A stretch of 64,000 nt of DNA from Lysobacterales bacterium 63-13 (GCA_001899855.1 MKWR01000002.1:124001-188000), one strand, 5' to 3'; positions 10,005 to 19,925 are shown, counted from the first letter of the stretch. Notes: generated by a model from the sequence alone, not told the origin. A program made the numbers and translations.

Positions 10005-10988
10005 ATGTCCGCAACCGTCACCACCGAAGCTTTGAAGAACGCCCGCATTGCCGTGCTGGGTTATGGCAGCCAGGGTCGCTCGCATGTCCTCAATCTGCGC
10101 GACAGCGGCCTCGATGTGGTCGTCGGCCTGCGTCCGGGCGGACCGACCGCGCTCAAGGCCAGGGCCGATGGCGTCACCGTGCTGTCTCCCGATAAGGCGG
10201 TCAAGGGTGCCGACCTGGTCGCCGTGCTGACTCCGGACATGGTCCAGCCACAGCTGTACACGGACGTCATCGAAGCAAACATCAAGCCCGGTGCGGCACT
10301 GCTGTTCGCGCACGGATTCAACGTGCACTTCAAGACCATCGTCCCGCGCGGCGACATCGATGTGATCCTCGTCGCGCCAAAGGGACCGGGCCATCTGGTG
10401 CGCACCGAATTCGAGATCGGCCGCGGCGTGCCCTGCCTGTATGCCACTTTCCAGGACGTCAGCGGCAAGGCGACCGAACTGGCCAAGGCCTATGCGGCCG
10501 GACTTGGCGGCGCGCGCGCTTTGCTCATCGAGACCGATTTCAAGGAGGAAACCGAAACCGACCTGTTTGGCGAGCAGGCGGTGTTGTGTGGCGGCACCAG
10601 CGAACTCGTGCTGAAGGGTTTCGAAACCCTCGTCGAGGCCGGTTATCGGCCGGAGATCGCCTATTACGAAGTGCTGCACGAGCTGAAGCTGATCGTCGAC
10701 CTGCTCTACCAGGGCGGCATCACCAAGATGCTCACCTATGTCTCGGAGACGGCCCAGTACGGCGATTACGTCAGCGGCCCGCGCATCGTTGATGCGGCGA
10801 CGAAATCGCGCATGAAGGCGATCCTGGCCGAAATCCAGGATGGGACATTCGCAAGGAACTGGACGGCTGAATACAAGGCTGGCCTGCCGAACTACACGCG
10901 ACTCAAGCAAGCCGACCTCGAACATCCAATCGAGAAGGTCGGTGCCGAACTGCGCAGGAAGATGACCTGGCTCAACGAGCCAGCCTGA
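10005..10988 (+). CDS. ilvC: Ketol-acid reductoisomerase, class I
   Basis: 327 residues, the short class I form (enteric class II is about 490). It converts acetolactate or acetohydroxybutyrate to dihydroxy acids using NADPH and Mg2+. The start at 10005 follows GGAG at 9992 by a normal distance; an open extension upstream lies inside ilvD. Visible are the Rossmann motif [19 protein letters not shown], the catalytic His in FAHGFNVHF, the [10 protein letters not shown] motif and the metal residues in [16 protein letters not shown] and YYEVLHELK. The loop after GLR (PGGPT) is the cofactor-specificity region. Confidence 0.96.
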   Translation: MSATVTTEALKNARIAVLGYGSQGRSHVLNLRDSGLDVVVGLRPGGPTALKARADGVTVLSPDKAVKGADLVAVLTPDMVQPQLYTDVIEANIKPGAALLFAHGFNVHFKTIVPRGDIDVILVAPKGPGHLVRTEFEIGRGVPCLYATFQDVSGKATELAKAYAAGLGGARALLIETDFKEETETDLFGEQAVLCGGTSELVLKGFETLVEAGYRPEIAYYEVLHELKLIVDLLYQGGITKMLTYVSETAQYGDYVSGPRIVDAATKSRMKAILAEIQDGTFARNWTAEYKAGLPNYTRLKQADLEHPIEKVGAELRRKMTWLNEPA

Positions 10989-11029
10989 TCAGCGTCCGCA
11001 AACCCGCGCGAAATCCTGGAGATGCCCTG

Positions 11030-12907
11030 ATGAATGCAATGTTGCAGGAACGAACCGAAGCCCTGGTCGAAGACAAGCCGCACCGCCTTGCCGGCACGCC
11101 GATGGCGGCTGCAGACATTGTCGTGCAGGTACTGGCCGATGAAGGCGTCGAGGTGATCTTCGGCTATTCCGGGGGCGCCATCCTGCCGGTCTACGATGCC
11201 GTGTTCCGCTTCAATCGCGATCACGCGCACGCCGATGGCAGCGAGCCGTTGCCGCTGGTGGTGCCGGCCAACGAGCAGGGTGCGGGTTTCATGGCGCAAG
11301 GCTATGCCCGCGCATCGGGAAAGGTTGGTGTCGCACTGGTGACCTCAGGGCCGGGTGCGACGAATACGGTGACGCCGGTGCGCGATGCGATGGCCGATTC
11401 GATTCCCATCGTGGTGATCTGCGGCCAGGTGCCGACGGCGGCCATCGGCAGTGACGCGTTCCAGGAAGCGCCGATCAGCAGCATCATGGGCGCGTGCGCC
11501 AAGCATGTCTTCCTGGTCACCGATGCCAGCAAGCTCGAGGCGACCTTGCGTACGGCATTCGAGATTGCGCGCACCGGGCGCCCCGGCCCGGTCGTCGTCG
11601 ACATCCCGAAGGATGTGCAGAATGCCGAGCTGGTCTTTTCCGGCAGCGGCGTGCTGCCGATCCCGGGGTACCGGGCGCGGTTGAAGGCGATCACCGAAGC
11701 GCGACTTTCCGCGTCGGCCTGCAAGGAGTTTCTTGCCGCGCTCGGCAAGGCCCGGAGGCCTCTGTTGTATGTCGGCGGCGGTGTCGTCGCCGCTGAAGCA
11801 ACGCGCGCCCTGCGCGAGTTTGCCAGCGCTTTCGGCATTCCGGTGACGACAACCCTGATGGGCATCGGCGCCAGTGACACCACCGAGGCAATGTCGCTGC
11901 ACATGCTCGGCATGCACGGCACCGCGTTCGCCAATTACGCCGTGGTCGATTGCGATTTCCTCATCGCGGTCGGCGCGCGCTTCGATGATCGCGTCGCCGG
12001 CATTCCCGGCATGTTCGCGCAGAAGGCGCGCTACATTGCCCAGTTCGATGTCGATCCGGCCGAGATCCACAAGGTCAAGCGCGTCGACTGGCACCATCTT
12101 GGCGATCTCTCGCAGGCGCTGGACAGCCTGCGTGCACATGCCGCGCAAAGCGGATTCGATGCGAACGGGCAGGGCCGCTATGCCGATTGGCATGCCCACA
12201 TTGCCAGGCTGAAGAAGACCCACGCGCTCAACTTCGATCGCGACAGCGCCTTGATCCAGCCGTACGCGGTGATCGAGGAAATCAACCGCATCACGCGCGG
12301 CAACGCCATCATCTGCACTGGCGTCGGCCAGCACCAGATGTGGGCGGCACAGTATTTCGATTTCACCGAACCGCGGCGCTGGCTGACCTCGGGCTCGATG
12401 GGCACGATGGGCTTTGGCCTGCCGGCGGCCATTGGCGCGCAGTTTGCGCGACGCGATCTTGTCGTCATCGATATCGATGGCGATGCCAGCATCCGCATGA
12501 ACCTGGGCGAGCTGGAAACCGTCACCACCTACAACCTGCCGGTCAAGATCGTGGTCCTCAACAACTGCGGCGACGGCATGGTCCGGCAATGGCAGAAGCT
12601 GTTCTTCAAGGGACGCTTTTCGGCCACTGACAAGAGCCTGCACAAGAAGGATTTCATCAAGGCCGCCGCCGCCGACGGCTTCGAGTTTGCCGTGCGCCTT
12701 GAACGCCCCGAGGATGTGCCGCGCGTGATCGCCGAGTTCATCGCCTTCGACGGCCCGGCATTCCTCGAAGTGATGATCGATCCGGATGCATGCGTTTATC
12801 CGATGGTCGGCCCCGGCATGAGCTATGCGCAGATGATCACCGGCGAACACATCGTCGCCCGCGATGCCGTCGTCGCCACGGAATCCGGCCCCGTGGAGAT
12901 GTTCTGA
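11030..12907 (+). CDS. ilvB: Acetolactate synthase large subunit
   Basis: 625 residues. This ThDP- and FAD-dependent catalytic subunit makes acetolactate from pyruvate, or acetohydroxybutyrate with 2-oxobutyrate. The N-terminal ThDP domain has GYSGGAILPVYD and the active-site Glu in VPANEQGAGFMAQGYARASG. The FAD/Rossmann middle domain is around residues 225-370, and the C-terminal ThDP motif is DIDGDASIRMNLGELETV...NN. It has about 30 extra N-terminal residues before the first conserved motif. The stop shares one base with the ilvN start (TGATG), so the two subunits are likely translated in balance. Confidence 0.95.
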   Translation: MNAMLQERTEALVEDKPHRLAGTPMAAADIVVQVLADEGVEVIFGYSGGAILPVYDAVFRFNRDHAHADGSEPLPLVVPANEQGAGFMAQGYARASGKVGVALVTSGPGATNTVTPVRDAMADSIPIVVICGQVPTAAIGSDAFQEAPISSIMGACAKHVFLVTDASKLEATLRTAFEIARTGRPGPVVVDIPKDVQNAELVFSGSGVLPIPGYRARLKAITEARLSASACKEFLAALGKARRPLLYVGGGVVAAEATRALREFASAFGIPVTTTLMGIGASDTTEAMSLHMLGMHGTAFANYAVVDCDFLIAVGARFDDRVAGIPGMFAQKARYIAQFDVDPAEIHKVKRVDWHHLGDLSQALDSLRAHAAQSGFDANGQGRYADWHAHIARLKKTHALNFDRDSALIQPYAVIEEINRITRGNAIICTGVGQHQMWAAQYFDFTEPRRWLTSGSMGTMGFGLPAAIGAQFARRDLVVIDIDGDASIRMNLGELETVTTYNLPVKIVVLNNCGDGMVRQWQKLFFKGRFSATDKSLHKKDFIKAAAADGFEFAVRLERPEDVPRVIAEFIAFDGPAFLEVMIDPDACVYPMVGPGMSYAQMITGEHIVARDAVVATESGPVEMF

Positions 12908-13434
12908 TGCGCCATATCATTGCCATGCTGCTGCAGAACGAAGCCGGCGCCCTGGCCCGTGTCGCCGGCATGTTTTCGGCCCGCGGCTACAACATCGATT
13001 CGCTGACCGTCGCGGCCACGCATGATCCCGAGGTGTCGCGCCTGACCCTGGTCACCTTTGGCGATGATGCGGTGATCGCGCAGATCATCAAGCAATCGCG
13101 CAAGTACATCGACGTGCTCGAGATCGCCGACCTGACCAGCCGGGATCACCTCGAGTGCGAACTGCTGGTGGTCAAGGTGGCGGCAACGCCGGCGAATGCA
13201 GCGGCGATCCGCGAGTTCAGCCAACGCCAGGGCGGCATGATCCTCGACGAGGGCGAAACCACGCACGTGCTGCAGTTCACCGGAAGCGGCGCGGCCATCG
13301 GCACGGTCCTGGACGGCTTGAGCCGCATTGCGTCGATTCTCGAACTCGCGCGCAGCGGCACGGCGGCGATCGAGCGCGGTGCCAGCGTGCTGGGCCTGGC
13401 GGAATCGCGGTTGGTCGGACAGGAGGGCGCGTAG
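12907..13434 (+). CDS. ilvN: Acetolactate synthase regulatory subunit
   Basis: 175 residues, the length of an IlvH/IlvN-type small subunit. An N-terminal ACT domain (residues 3-75) carries LLQNEAGALARVAGMFSARGYNIDSLTVA, the valine-binding signature. A C-terminal ALS_ss_C domain follows (about 83-160). It activates IlvB and confers valine feedback inhibition. It is the last gene of the operon; the next gene converges on it with 16 bases between stops. There is no obvious terminator in that gap. Confidence 0.95.
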   Translation: MRHIIAMLLQNEAGALARVAGMFSARGYNIDSLTVAATHDPEVSRLTLVTFGDDAVIAQIIKQSRKYIDVLEIADLTSRDHLECELLVVKVAATPANAAAIREFSQRQGGMILDEGETTHVLQFTGSGAAIGTVLDGLSRIASILELARSGTAAIERGASVLGLAESRLVGQEGA

Positions 13435-13450
13435 CGCGGCGGCAGGGCGC

Positions 13451-14194
13451 CTACGGATCCTTGATCGCCACCGGCATGGCGCCAAGGCGGACAACGCGAT
13501 CCGCTCGGTGGCGGTTGCGGATGACCTTCAGCGTGACTGCCTTGCCCGCCTCGTTGCTGAGGAATTCCTGGAACTGTCGGCGATCGGCAACCGGCATGCC
13601 GTTTACGGCGACAACGTAGTCGCCCGACATCAGGTTGGCTTCTGAGGCGGGCGTACCGCCGACCACCGATCCGATCTGCACGCCTCCATCAAGCTGCAGG
13701 GATTCGCGCTCCGTCGTCGTCAGGTTGCGGAAGGTCGCCCCGAAGAGGAGCTTGAAGCGCACGTAGTAAGCGGCAAGCAGCCGCGTCGCCGCGGGCTCGG
13801 CACCTTCGTCGGCATGCGCGTGATAGAGCCAGACCTGATCGGCGCCAACGCGGCTGCCGAGATCGAGCGCATCACGCAACGATTGCGCATCGTCGGTTTC
13901 GTAGCGGCCGTTGCCGATGCGCACGAATCCCTTTGCAGCAAGTTCCCGCTGGTCGCCGCGTTCGTTTTTTCCCTCGACTGCAAGTGGTCGCTGTGGGGCA
14001 GGTTCGGCGCGCAGGGCATCGATGTAGGCAGGCCCGCGTTCGATGCTGGCCTGGTAATGGGTATCCTCGGTCACCTGCGGCACCGGCTCGGGCACGGCGA
14101 CGGGTTGCTCGACACGGCTGCCGACGGATGCGCAGCCGCCAATCAGGCCAAGCACGATGAAGAGGGGAACTGCCCGCATCATGAAATCATTCAT
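13451..14194 (-). CDS. PDZ-domain lipoprotein
   Basis: 247 residues from ATG at 14194, chosen because it precedes a good lipoprotein signal (FMMRAVPLFIVLGLIGGC, Cys about residue 21). The frame remains open for another 370 codons upstream, but that part is antisense to the transporter gene. The middle part (GRYETDDAQSLRDALDLGSRVGADQVWLYHAH) resembles a small alpha/beta domain found in other outer-membrane lipoproteins. The C-terminal 80 residues are a PDZ domain (QLDGGVQIGSVVGGTPASEANLMSGDYVVAVNG in outline). There is no protease domain, so it probably acts as a scaffold or substrate-binding protein in the periplasm. Specific function unknown. Confidence 0.8.
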   Translation of the reverse strand: MNDFMMRAVPLFIVLGLIGGCASVGSRVEQPVAVPEPVPQVTEDTHYQASIERGPAYIDALRAEPAPQRPLAVEGKNERGDQRELAAKGFVRIGNGRYETDDAQSLRDALDLGSRVGADQVWLYHAHADEGAEPAATRLLAAYYVRFKLLFGATFRNLTTTERESLQLDGGVQIGSVVGGTPASEANLMSGDYVVAVNGMPVADRRQFQEFLSNEAGKAVTLKVIRNRHRADRVVRLGAMPVAIKDP

Positions 14195-14287
14195 CCCCGG
14201 AGCATAACGCCTGGCCGCGTCTGCCGGCATGCATGGCTCCTGAATGAAACGCTTGCGCGGCGGCTTGCCCTTGTCGACCATCCCGAA

Positions 14288-15157
14288 ATGAACCTTCCGC
14301 AAACATCCAATCTTCGCGGCATCCTCTTCATGCTCGCGGCAGTAGCCACGTTTTCCATGATGGATGTCTGCCTCAAGCTGCTGTCGCCGCACTATCCGGC
14401 AATGCAGGTTGCCGCCTTGCGCGGGCTGACTTCCTTGCCCCTGGTGCTGACGTGGATTGCCCTGAGCGGTGGATTCAGGCAGGTCGTCTCGCGACGCTGG
14501 CGCCTGCATCTGCTGCGCGGTGTGCTCGCCGTCGCCATGCTGGCGGCGTTTGCGTATGCGCTGCGTGAACTGCCGTTGGCGGAAGCCTATTCCTTGTTCT
14601 TTGTCGCGCCGTTGCTGGTCACCGCACTTGCCGTGCCCCTGCTTGGCGAACACGTCGGGGCGAAGCGCTGGGCAGCGATCGTGATTGGCCTGGCGGGCGT
14701 CCTTGTGGTGCTGCGCCCCGATACCGGGCGCATGTTCAATCTCGGCAGCCTGGCCGTGCTGTTTGCCGCGCTGGCCTATGCAATCTCGGCGATCACGGTG
14801 CGCGTGCTCGGCCGCACCGAATCGACGCAGTCCATGGTGTTCTGGATGATCGTGCTGCTCAGCATGTTTGCCACGGCCGCGGCGTGGCACGACTGGGTGG
14901 CATTGGGCGTCGCCGATTGGCCGATCCTGCTCGGCCTGGCGATCAGTGGCGCGCTTGGCCAGTATGCGATCACCGAAGCGTTCAAGAACAGTGATGCCTC
15001 GGTGGTGGTTCCGTTCGATTACACCGCGCTGATCTGGGGCATCGCCTTTGATGCCTTGATCTGGCACACCACGCCGGATCGCATGATGCTGGTTGGCGCG
15101 GCCATCATCGTCGGCAGCGGCATCTACCTGATCCGCCGCGAACGCACACCGCGCTGA
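14288..15157 (+). CDS. EamA-family (DMT superfamily) transporter
   Basis: 289 residues with ten predicted membrane helices arranged as two EamA repeats. The first begins RGILFMLAAVATFSMMDVCLKLLS, the second around ARTESTQ-type loop residue 160. Drug/metabolite transporters of this kind export small metabolites such as amino acids, but the substrate cannot be read from sequence. The start at 14288 is the first ATG that precedes the first helix; earlier in-frame codons would be antisense to the PDZ gene. It diverges from the PDZ gene with 93 bases between starts, and converges on the ChaC-like gene. Confidence 0.85.
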   Translation: MNLPQTSNLRGILFMLAAVATFSMMDVCLKLLSPHYPAMQVAALRGLTSLPLVLTWIALSGGFRQVVSRRWRLHLLRGVLAVAMLAAFAYALRELPLAEAYSLFFVAPLLVTALAVPLLGEHVGAKRWAAIVIGLAGVLVVLRPDTGRMFNLGSLAVLFAALAYAISAITVRVLGRTESTQSMVFWMIVLLSMFATAAAWHDWVALGVADWPILLGLAISGALGQYAITEAFKNSDASVVVPFDYTALIWGIAFDALIWHTTPDRMMLVGAAIIVGSGIYLIRRERTPR

Positions 15158-15203
15158 ATGCGTGTTGGCGAAAAGCTGCGCAGTGTTGCCGCGCGCACGG
15201 GAA

Positions 15204-15773
15204 TCAGTTTTTGCCCAAGGCAAGCAGTTCCTGCTCGATGCGCTCGATATGGCTGTCGCGTTCGCCGAGGGCGCGCAGGGCATCGGCGAGGTGGGCGAAA
15301 TAGTCACGATTCAAGCCGCTCGGGCCTTTGGCCTGGGCAATCTGGCGCGCGATCTCGGCCTCGCTGGCGGCGCCAAGGAAGGCCTCGTTGTCGGTGCCGG
15401 CGATATAGACCAGGCCTTGCGTGCTGCCACCCTGGCTGAACTCGATGGTGACCAATTCCCGCAGGTAGCCGTTCTTTTCGCGATGATCGAGATGGTCGAA
15501 TACTTGCGGCGTGATCAGGTAGGCCATGCCCGCGCATTGCGCTGCCGGATCGGCGATCAGGGTGACCACGCGCCCCGGTGCTTCCGGCGTGCCGCGATGA
15601 TCGTGCGAGCCTTGCCAGAATCGCCGTGTCCAGCCATGGATGCGTGCCGGGCGGCGTTCGATGTAGTCGAAATCGGCTTTCCAGATCAGCGAGCCATAGC
15701 CAAACAGCCAGACTTCGCGATGGCCAGCAAAACGATGCAACGACTGGTTGATGGATATCGTATTGGTCGACAT
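15204..15773 (-). CDS. ChaC-like gamma-glutamylcyclotransferase
   Basis: 189 residues from ATG at 15773. The GYGSLIWK motif (about residue 27) binds the gamma-glutamyl group. Characteristic segments follow: WTRRFWQGSHDHRGTPEAPGRVVTL and a Glu in HREKNGYLRE that matches the catalytic Glu of the fold. ChaC enzymes release 5-oxoproline from glutathione. The long upstream open frame to 16085 lacks conserved residues and is not included. Confidence 0.9.
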   Translation of the reverse strand: MSTNTISINQSLHRFAGHREVWLFGYGSLIWKADFDYIERRPARIHGWTRRFWQGSHDHRGTPEAPGRVVTLIADPAAQCAGMAYLITPQVFDHLDHREKNGYLRELVTIEFSQGGSTQGLVYIAGTDNEAFLGAASEAEIARQIAQAKGPSGLNRDYFAHLADALRALGERDSHIERIEQELLALGKN

Positions 15774-16111
15774 CGGCGGGACTGGAGGAATGCTTCCGGC
15801 ATGGTACCTGCGCATCCACGGCGATGTCAGCCGCGCCTGCCAAGCGCCGGGTCGCCACTTCGACGTCTGCATCCGTCGGCACTCGCACGCTTCACTTGAT
15901 CGACGTACGCGCTCCACGTACATCCCGGGTTCCTGGCCAAGGCCGCGTGAACCCGCAGGCATTCCACTAGTCGAACCAGAATTCGGCAGTGCGAAAAGAC
16001 GGGCCCACTCTCCCGCTGCGATTCGACGTTCCCGATTACGCCGTGCATGGGAATCGTGCATGATCGCGTCCGGTTGGCGATTCAAGAACGGTCTCGGGGG
16101 AAGACAACGCG
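15774..16111. other. Divergent intergenic region, no gene seen
   Basis: 338 bases between the ChaC-like gene and the UDP-xylose synthase gene. Both strands can be read for some distance, but no frame has a start with a ribosome-binding site or recognisable protein. The GC is lower than in the flanking genes. It probably holds the promoters of both genes. A short TTCCC...GGGAA dyad lies at about 16029-16053, just upstream of uxs. Confidence 0.5.
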
Positions 16112-17065
16112 ATGCAGTACGCGGACGATCGGCGGGTGCTGGTGACGGGCGGTGCAGGTTTCCTTGGCTCGCATCTGTGCGACCGCCTGGTCGCCCGTGG
16201 CGAGGATGTGTTGTGTGTTGACAATTTCTATACCGGCAGCAAGAGCAATGTCGCGCAACTGCTCGGCAACGCGCGCTTCGAATTGCTCCGCCACGACGTG
16301 ACCTTTCCGCTCTACGTCGAAGTTGATCGAATCTTCAATTTCGCGTGTCCCGCCTCGCCGATCCACTATCAGCGCAATCCGGTGCAGACGACCAAGACCA
16401 GCGTGCATGGCGCGATCAACATGCTGGGCCTGGCCAAGCGCTTGCGTGCCCGCATCCTGCAGGCTTCGACCAGCGAAGTTTACGGCGATCCGGAAATCCA
16501 TCCGCAAGTGGAAGACTATTGGGGCCGGGTCAATCCAATTGGTTCGCGCAGTTGTTATGACGAAGGCAAGCGCTGCGCGGAAACACTTTTTTTCGACTAC
16601 TTCCGCCAGCATGCCATCGAGATCAAGGTGGTGCGGATCTTCAATACCTACGGCCCACGCATGCATCCGAACGATGGCCGCGTGGTCAGCAATTTCATTG
16701 TGCAGGCGCTCAAGGGCGAGGACATCACGATCTATGGCGACGGCAGCCAGACGCGCAGCTTCTGTTATGTCGATGACCTGATCGACGCGATCGTGCTGGC
16801 GATGGACAGTCCGGCCGATTTCACCGGGCCGGTGAACCTCGGCAATCCCTGCGAGTGCACGATGCTGGAACTGGCGAACAAAATTTTGCAGCTCACCGGC
16901 AGCCGCTCGCGATTGGTTCAGCAGCCGCTGCCGCAGGATGACCCGAGCCAACGCCAGCCGGATATCGGCCTGGCGCAGTCGGCTCTCGGCTGGCAACCGC
17001 GGGTCTCGCTCGACGACGGTCTCGGCGAAACCATCGCGTATTTCAAGCGCTTGCTGCGCTCATGA
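16112..17065 (+). CDS. UDP-glucuronate decarboxylase (UDP-xylose synthase)
   Basis: 317 residues, an extended short-chain dehydrogenase. It converts UDP-glucuronate to UDP-xylose with bound NAD+. Visible are the Rossmann motif [16 protein letters not shown], the family-specific [11 protein letters not shown], the [15 protein letters not shown] signature that separates UXS from other epimerases, [10 protein letters not shown] (here [10 protein letters not shown]), and the catalytic YDEGKR. The C-terminal [21 protein letters not shown] is also typical. It overlaps the glycosyltransferase gene by four bases. I infer it feeds an activated pentose to its two neighbours. Confidence 0.93.
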   Translation: MQYADDRRVLVTGGAGFLGSHLCDRLVARGEDVLCVDNFYTGSKSNVAQLLGNARFELLRHDVTFPLYVEVDRIFNFACPASPIHYQRNPVQTTKTSVHGAINMLGLAKRLRARILQASTSEVYGDPEIHPQVEDYWGRVNPIGSRSCYDEGKRCAETLFFDYFRQHAIEIKVVRIFNTYGPRMHPNDGRVVSNFIVQALKGEDITIYGDGSQTRSFCYVDDLIDAIVLAMDSPADFTGPVNLGNPCECTMLELANKILQLTGSRSRLVQQPLPQDDPSQRQPDIGLAQSALGWQPRVSLDDGLGETIAYFKRLLRS

Positions 17066-17751
17066 AGCTCTCCGTCATCATTCCCTGCTACAACGAGGAG
17101 CGCACGATCCGCGCGATCGTCGACGCGGTGCATGCCTCGGCGTACGCGCCCAAGGAAATCATCATTGTCGATGATTGCTCCAGCGACAACACCCGTTCGA
17201 TTCTCGAGAGCGAGATCGCATCTCGGGTGGATCTCGTCATCTATCACCCGGTCAATCAAGGCAAGGGTGCCGCACTGCGCAGCGGGATCCAGGCGGCAAC
17301 CGGCGACATCGTGGTGATCCAGGATGCGGATCTGGAGTACGACCCCAACGACTATTCGCGATTGCTCGATCCTATCCTGCAGGGCAAGGCTGACGTCGTG
17401 TACGGTTCGCGCTTCATGGGTGGGCAAGCGCATCGCGTACTTCAATTCTGGCACCGCCTCGGCAATGCGTTGCTGACATTCGTATCGAACATGTTCACCA
17501 ACCTCGACCTGACCGACATGGAGACCTGTTACAAGGTTTTCAGGCGCGAGATCATCCAGGGCATTGTCATCGAGGAGAACCGCTTCGGCTTCGAGCCCGA
17601 GATCACCGCCAAGATCGCCAGAACCGGCTGCCGTGTCTACGAGGTCGGCATTTCGTATCAAGGGCGAACCTACGAGGACGGCAAGAAGATCGGCTGGAGA
17701 GACGGGTTTCGTGCGCTCTACTGCATCGTCAAGTACAACGTCTTTCGATGA
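17062..17751 (+). CDS. Family 2 glycosyltransferase, DPM1-like
   Basis: 229 residues, a single GT-A domain with no membrane segment. The start [15 protein letters not shown] is the GT2 nucleotide-binding strand. [18 protein letters not shown] and [12 protein letters not shown] (DAD being the metal motif) place it near dolichol/polyprenyl-phosphate sugar transferases such as DPM1. The end [19 protein letters not shown] is the common C-terminus of this subgroup. It would move a sugar from a nucleotide donor to a lipid carrier on the inner face of the membrane. It is translationally coupled to the UDP-xylose synthase gene, so xylose is a candidate sugar, but that is inference. Confidence 0.9.
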   Translation: MKLSVIIPCYNEERTIRAIVDAVHASAYAPKEIIIVDDCSSDNTRSILESEIASRVDLVIYHPVNQGKGAALRSGIQAATGDIVVIQDADLEYDPNDYSRLLDPILQGKADVVYGSRFMGGQAHRVLQFWHRLGNALLTFVSNMFTNLDLTDMETCYKVFRREIIQGIVIEENRFGFEPEITAKIARTGCRVYEVGISYQGRTYEDGKKIGWRDGFRALYCIVKYNVFR

Positions 17752-17779
17752 AGCCGCGGCGCTTGATGTCGATGCGCGA

Positions 17780-19903
17780 ATGCTGCGCATGAGCACGGCC
17801 TCGCGTGACCAAGGATGGGCCGGTGGCAGGCACTGGCCAGTGCTGCTGGCACTTGCCTTCGGCTTGCTCGGCATTGCACTTCCGCAATCGGATTTCTTCC
17901 GCGCGATTCCCGGCGATCTCGGTGACGCACGTTTCAACAGCCTGATCCTGGAGCACGTGTTCCGCTGGCTGGCTGGGATCGATGCCAGCCTGTGGGGCCC
18001 GGGCTTCTTCTTTCCGTTTCCCGGCGCGCTGGCCTTCAGCGACAACCATTTTGGTACGGTGGGTGTCTACGCGCTGTTGCGTCTGGTCGGGCTGAGTCCG
18101 GAACGCGCGTACATCGGCTGGTTCACGCTCGCTTACGTGGCCAACTTCCTGTGTGCCTACCACGTTCTTCGGCGATTCGGCCTCGGCGTCGGCGGCGGCG
18201 CGGTCGGCGCGTTTGTGTTTGCGTTTGCCATGCCGGTGCTGGTGCAGGCTGGACACGCACAGCTCGGCTATCGCTTCGCGGTGCCGCTGGCAGTACTGGC
18301 CTTGCAGCGCCTGCTCCACGAGGGCCGTCCGGCGCAGCTCGCCTGGCTCGGCTTCTGGGTCACTTGGCAGTTCTATTGCTCGATCTACATCGGCTATTTC
18401 CTGTTGCTGTTGCTTGGCGGCTACCTGCTGGCGGCATACCTGGTTCCCCCGACAACGCGGGCCATGCGCCCGCATCGCGTCTTGCCCATTTTCTTCGGTT
18501 GCCCTGGGCGCGGCGAGTTGTGGCGCTGCATTGGCGCGCTCGTCGCCTGTGCCGCCGCCCTGGTCGCGTTGTTCGCGCCGTACGCGTATTACGCCGATCT
18601 GTACGGATTGGCGCGCAATCCCGCGGAAATACAACGAATGCTGCCGCGCGTTGGCAGCTACCTGCTGGCGGACAGTTCGTGGATATGGGGAAGTCTCAGC
18701 CAGCACGTGACGGGTATTCCCATGCGACAGGAGCATCAGATGTTCGTCGGCGCGGCAGCATGCCTGCTGGCCATCATCGGCATCGCACGCAGCGCGTCGC
18801 ACTGGCTGCGGGTGTCGGCGGTCGTACTGGTGCTGTTGGTCATGCTGACCCTGAACGTGCGCGGGTTCTCGCTTTACACATTTGTCGAGCAATTGCCGAT
18901 GGCGAATGCGGTTCGAGCGGTGAGTCGGATCGGCCTGGTCATGCTGTTTCCGCTCGGTCTGCTCGCCGGTGCCGGCATTGATCGGCTCAGCGTCGGCGCA
19001 CGCAGCCTTGGCGGGCCGCTCCTGGCAGCCATGTTGGTGCTCTTGCTGCTGCTTGAATGCACCGCGTTCCGAACCGCGAGTGTGCCGCTGACGGTCTGGC
19101 ACGATCGGCTTGCAATGCGGCTCGCCGAAGTGCCGGAAACCTTGGCGCCGGACGCGATCGTGTACGTGCCGCGCCAGCCGCATGTGCCGCCATACATGAC
19201 CGAACTCGACGGCATGAGTGTGGCGCAGCGCCTTGGCCGCAACACGATCAACGGCTATTCCGGCAACAGTCCCCCGGGTTTCGGCCAGACCACCGATCCA
19301 TGCGACGACCTGATCGATCGGTTGACCGGCTACGCAGGTTTCATGAAGCTGGACATCGTGCAGGCTGGTGCGCTGGCACGCCGAGTGGTCGTCGTTGGCG
19401 CGACGCTGGACTGCGAATTGCCGCAGTCATTGCCGCAGCGCACGCACTTCAGGGGTGCCTTGCCAAATGCGGCATTCGCAAGGGTGCAGGTCGAAATCGC
19501 CGGTTTGCTGATCGAGAATGCGCAACAGCTCAAGGTCGAACTGGTTGTCAGCAATGGCCTCGACACCGTGTTGGCTTCCGTCTCCGAAAGCAATCAGCCG
19601 ATTCGTTTTTCGTGGCGTTTCGTCGCCGTGGACACCGGCTCGCCCTTGTCGACGGACTGGGCGACGCGTAGCGAGCTGAGAAAGGATGTTCCGGCACATG
19701 CTCGCGAACACCTGCGCTTGCTGGTCGACCCGCCGAGTACTGCCGGTCGTTACCGGCTGGATGTGACGATGGTCCAGGAAGATGTTGCGTGGTTCCATGA
19801 TTGGGGCATGCCGGTTGCGCGCAGCGCGCAGCTTGTCGAGGTGGGTGACGATGGCCGCATCCAGCTGATTCGGGGAGTTGACCAAGGCGCGAACCGCCGC
19901 TGA
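17780..19903 (+). CDS. Large polytopic membrane protein, GT-C-like
   Basis: About 707 residues from ATG 17780 (ATG 17789 also possible), 28 bases after the GT2 gene. The first 475 residues hold about 10-12 membrane helices. The first large outer loop carries WGPGFFFPFPGALAFSDNHFGT, where acidic and His residues sit in the position of the catalytic loop of GT-C transferases. The last 220 residues are soluble and, by topology, periplasmic. I do not recognise a named family. The context (nucleotide-sugar enzyme, lipid-carrier transferase, then this) fits a GT-C enzyme moving a lipid-linked sugar to an envelope acceptor; a YfhO-like role is the alternative. Confidence 0.72.
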   Translation: MLRMSTASRDQGWAGGRHWPVLLALAFGLLGIALPQSDFFRAIPGDLGDARFNSLILEHVFRWLAGIDASLWGPGFFFPFPGALAFSDNHFGTVGVYALLRLVGLSPERAYIGWFTLAYVANFLCAYHVLRRFGLGVGGGAVGAFVFAFAMPVLVQAGHAQLGYRFAVPLAVLALQRLLHEGRPAQLAWLGFWVTWQFYCSIYIGYFLLLLLGGYLLAAYLVPPTTRAMRPHRVLPIFFGCPGRGELWRCIGALVACAAALVALFAPYAYYADLYGLARNPAEIQRMLPRVGSYLLADSSWIWGSLSQHVTGIPMRQEHQMFVGAAACLLAIIGIARSASHWLRVSAVVLVLLVMLTLNVRGFSLYTFVEQLPMANAVRAVSRIGLVMLFPLGLLAGAGIDRLSVGARSLGGPLLAAMLVLLLLLECTAFRTASVPLTVWHDRLAMRLAEVPETLAPDAIVYVPRQPHVPPYMTELDGMSVAQRLGRNTINGYSGNSPPGFGQTTDPCDDLIDRLTGYAGFMKLDIVQAGALARRVVVVGATLDCELPQSLPQRTHFRGALPNAAFARVQVEIAGLLIENAQQLKVELVVSNGLDTVLASVSESNQPIRFSWRFVAVDTGSPLSTDWATRSELRKDVPAHAREHLRLLVDPPSTAGRYRLDVTMVQEDVAWFHDWGMPVARSAQLVEVGDDGRIQLIRGVDQGANRR

Positions 19904-19925
19904 CTGCATGGATCGTGGGCGTCTG

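Noticed and set aside
11345-12850. Open minus-strand frame of 501 codons
   Set aside because: Antisense to ilvB, which is fully conserved; the translated sequence resembles no protein.
13451-15307. PDZ gene extended to 618 codons
   Set aside because: The upstream part is antisense to the EamA transporter; the lipoprotein signal begins at 14194.
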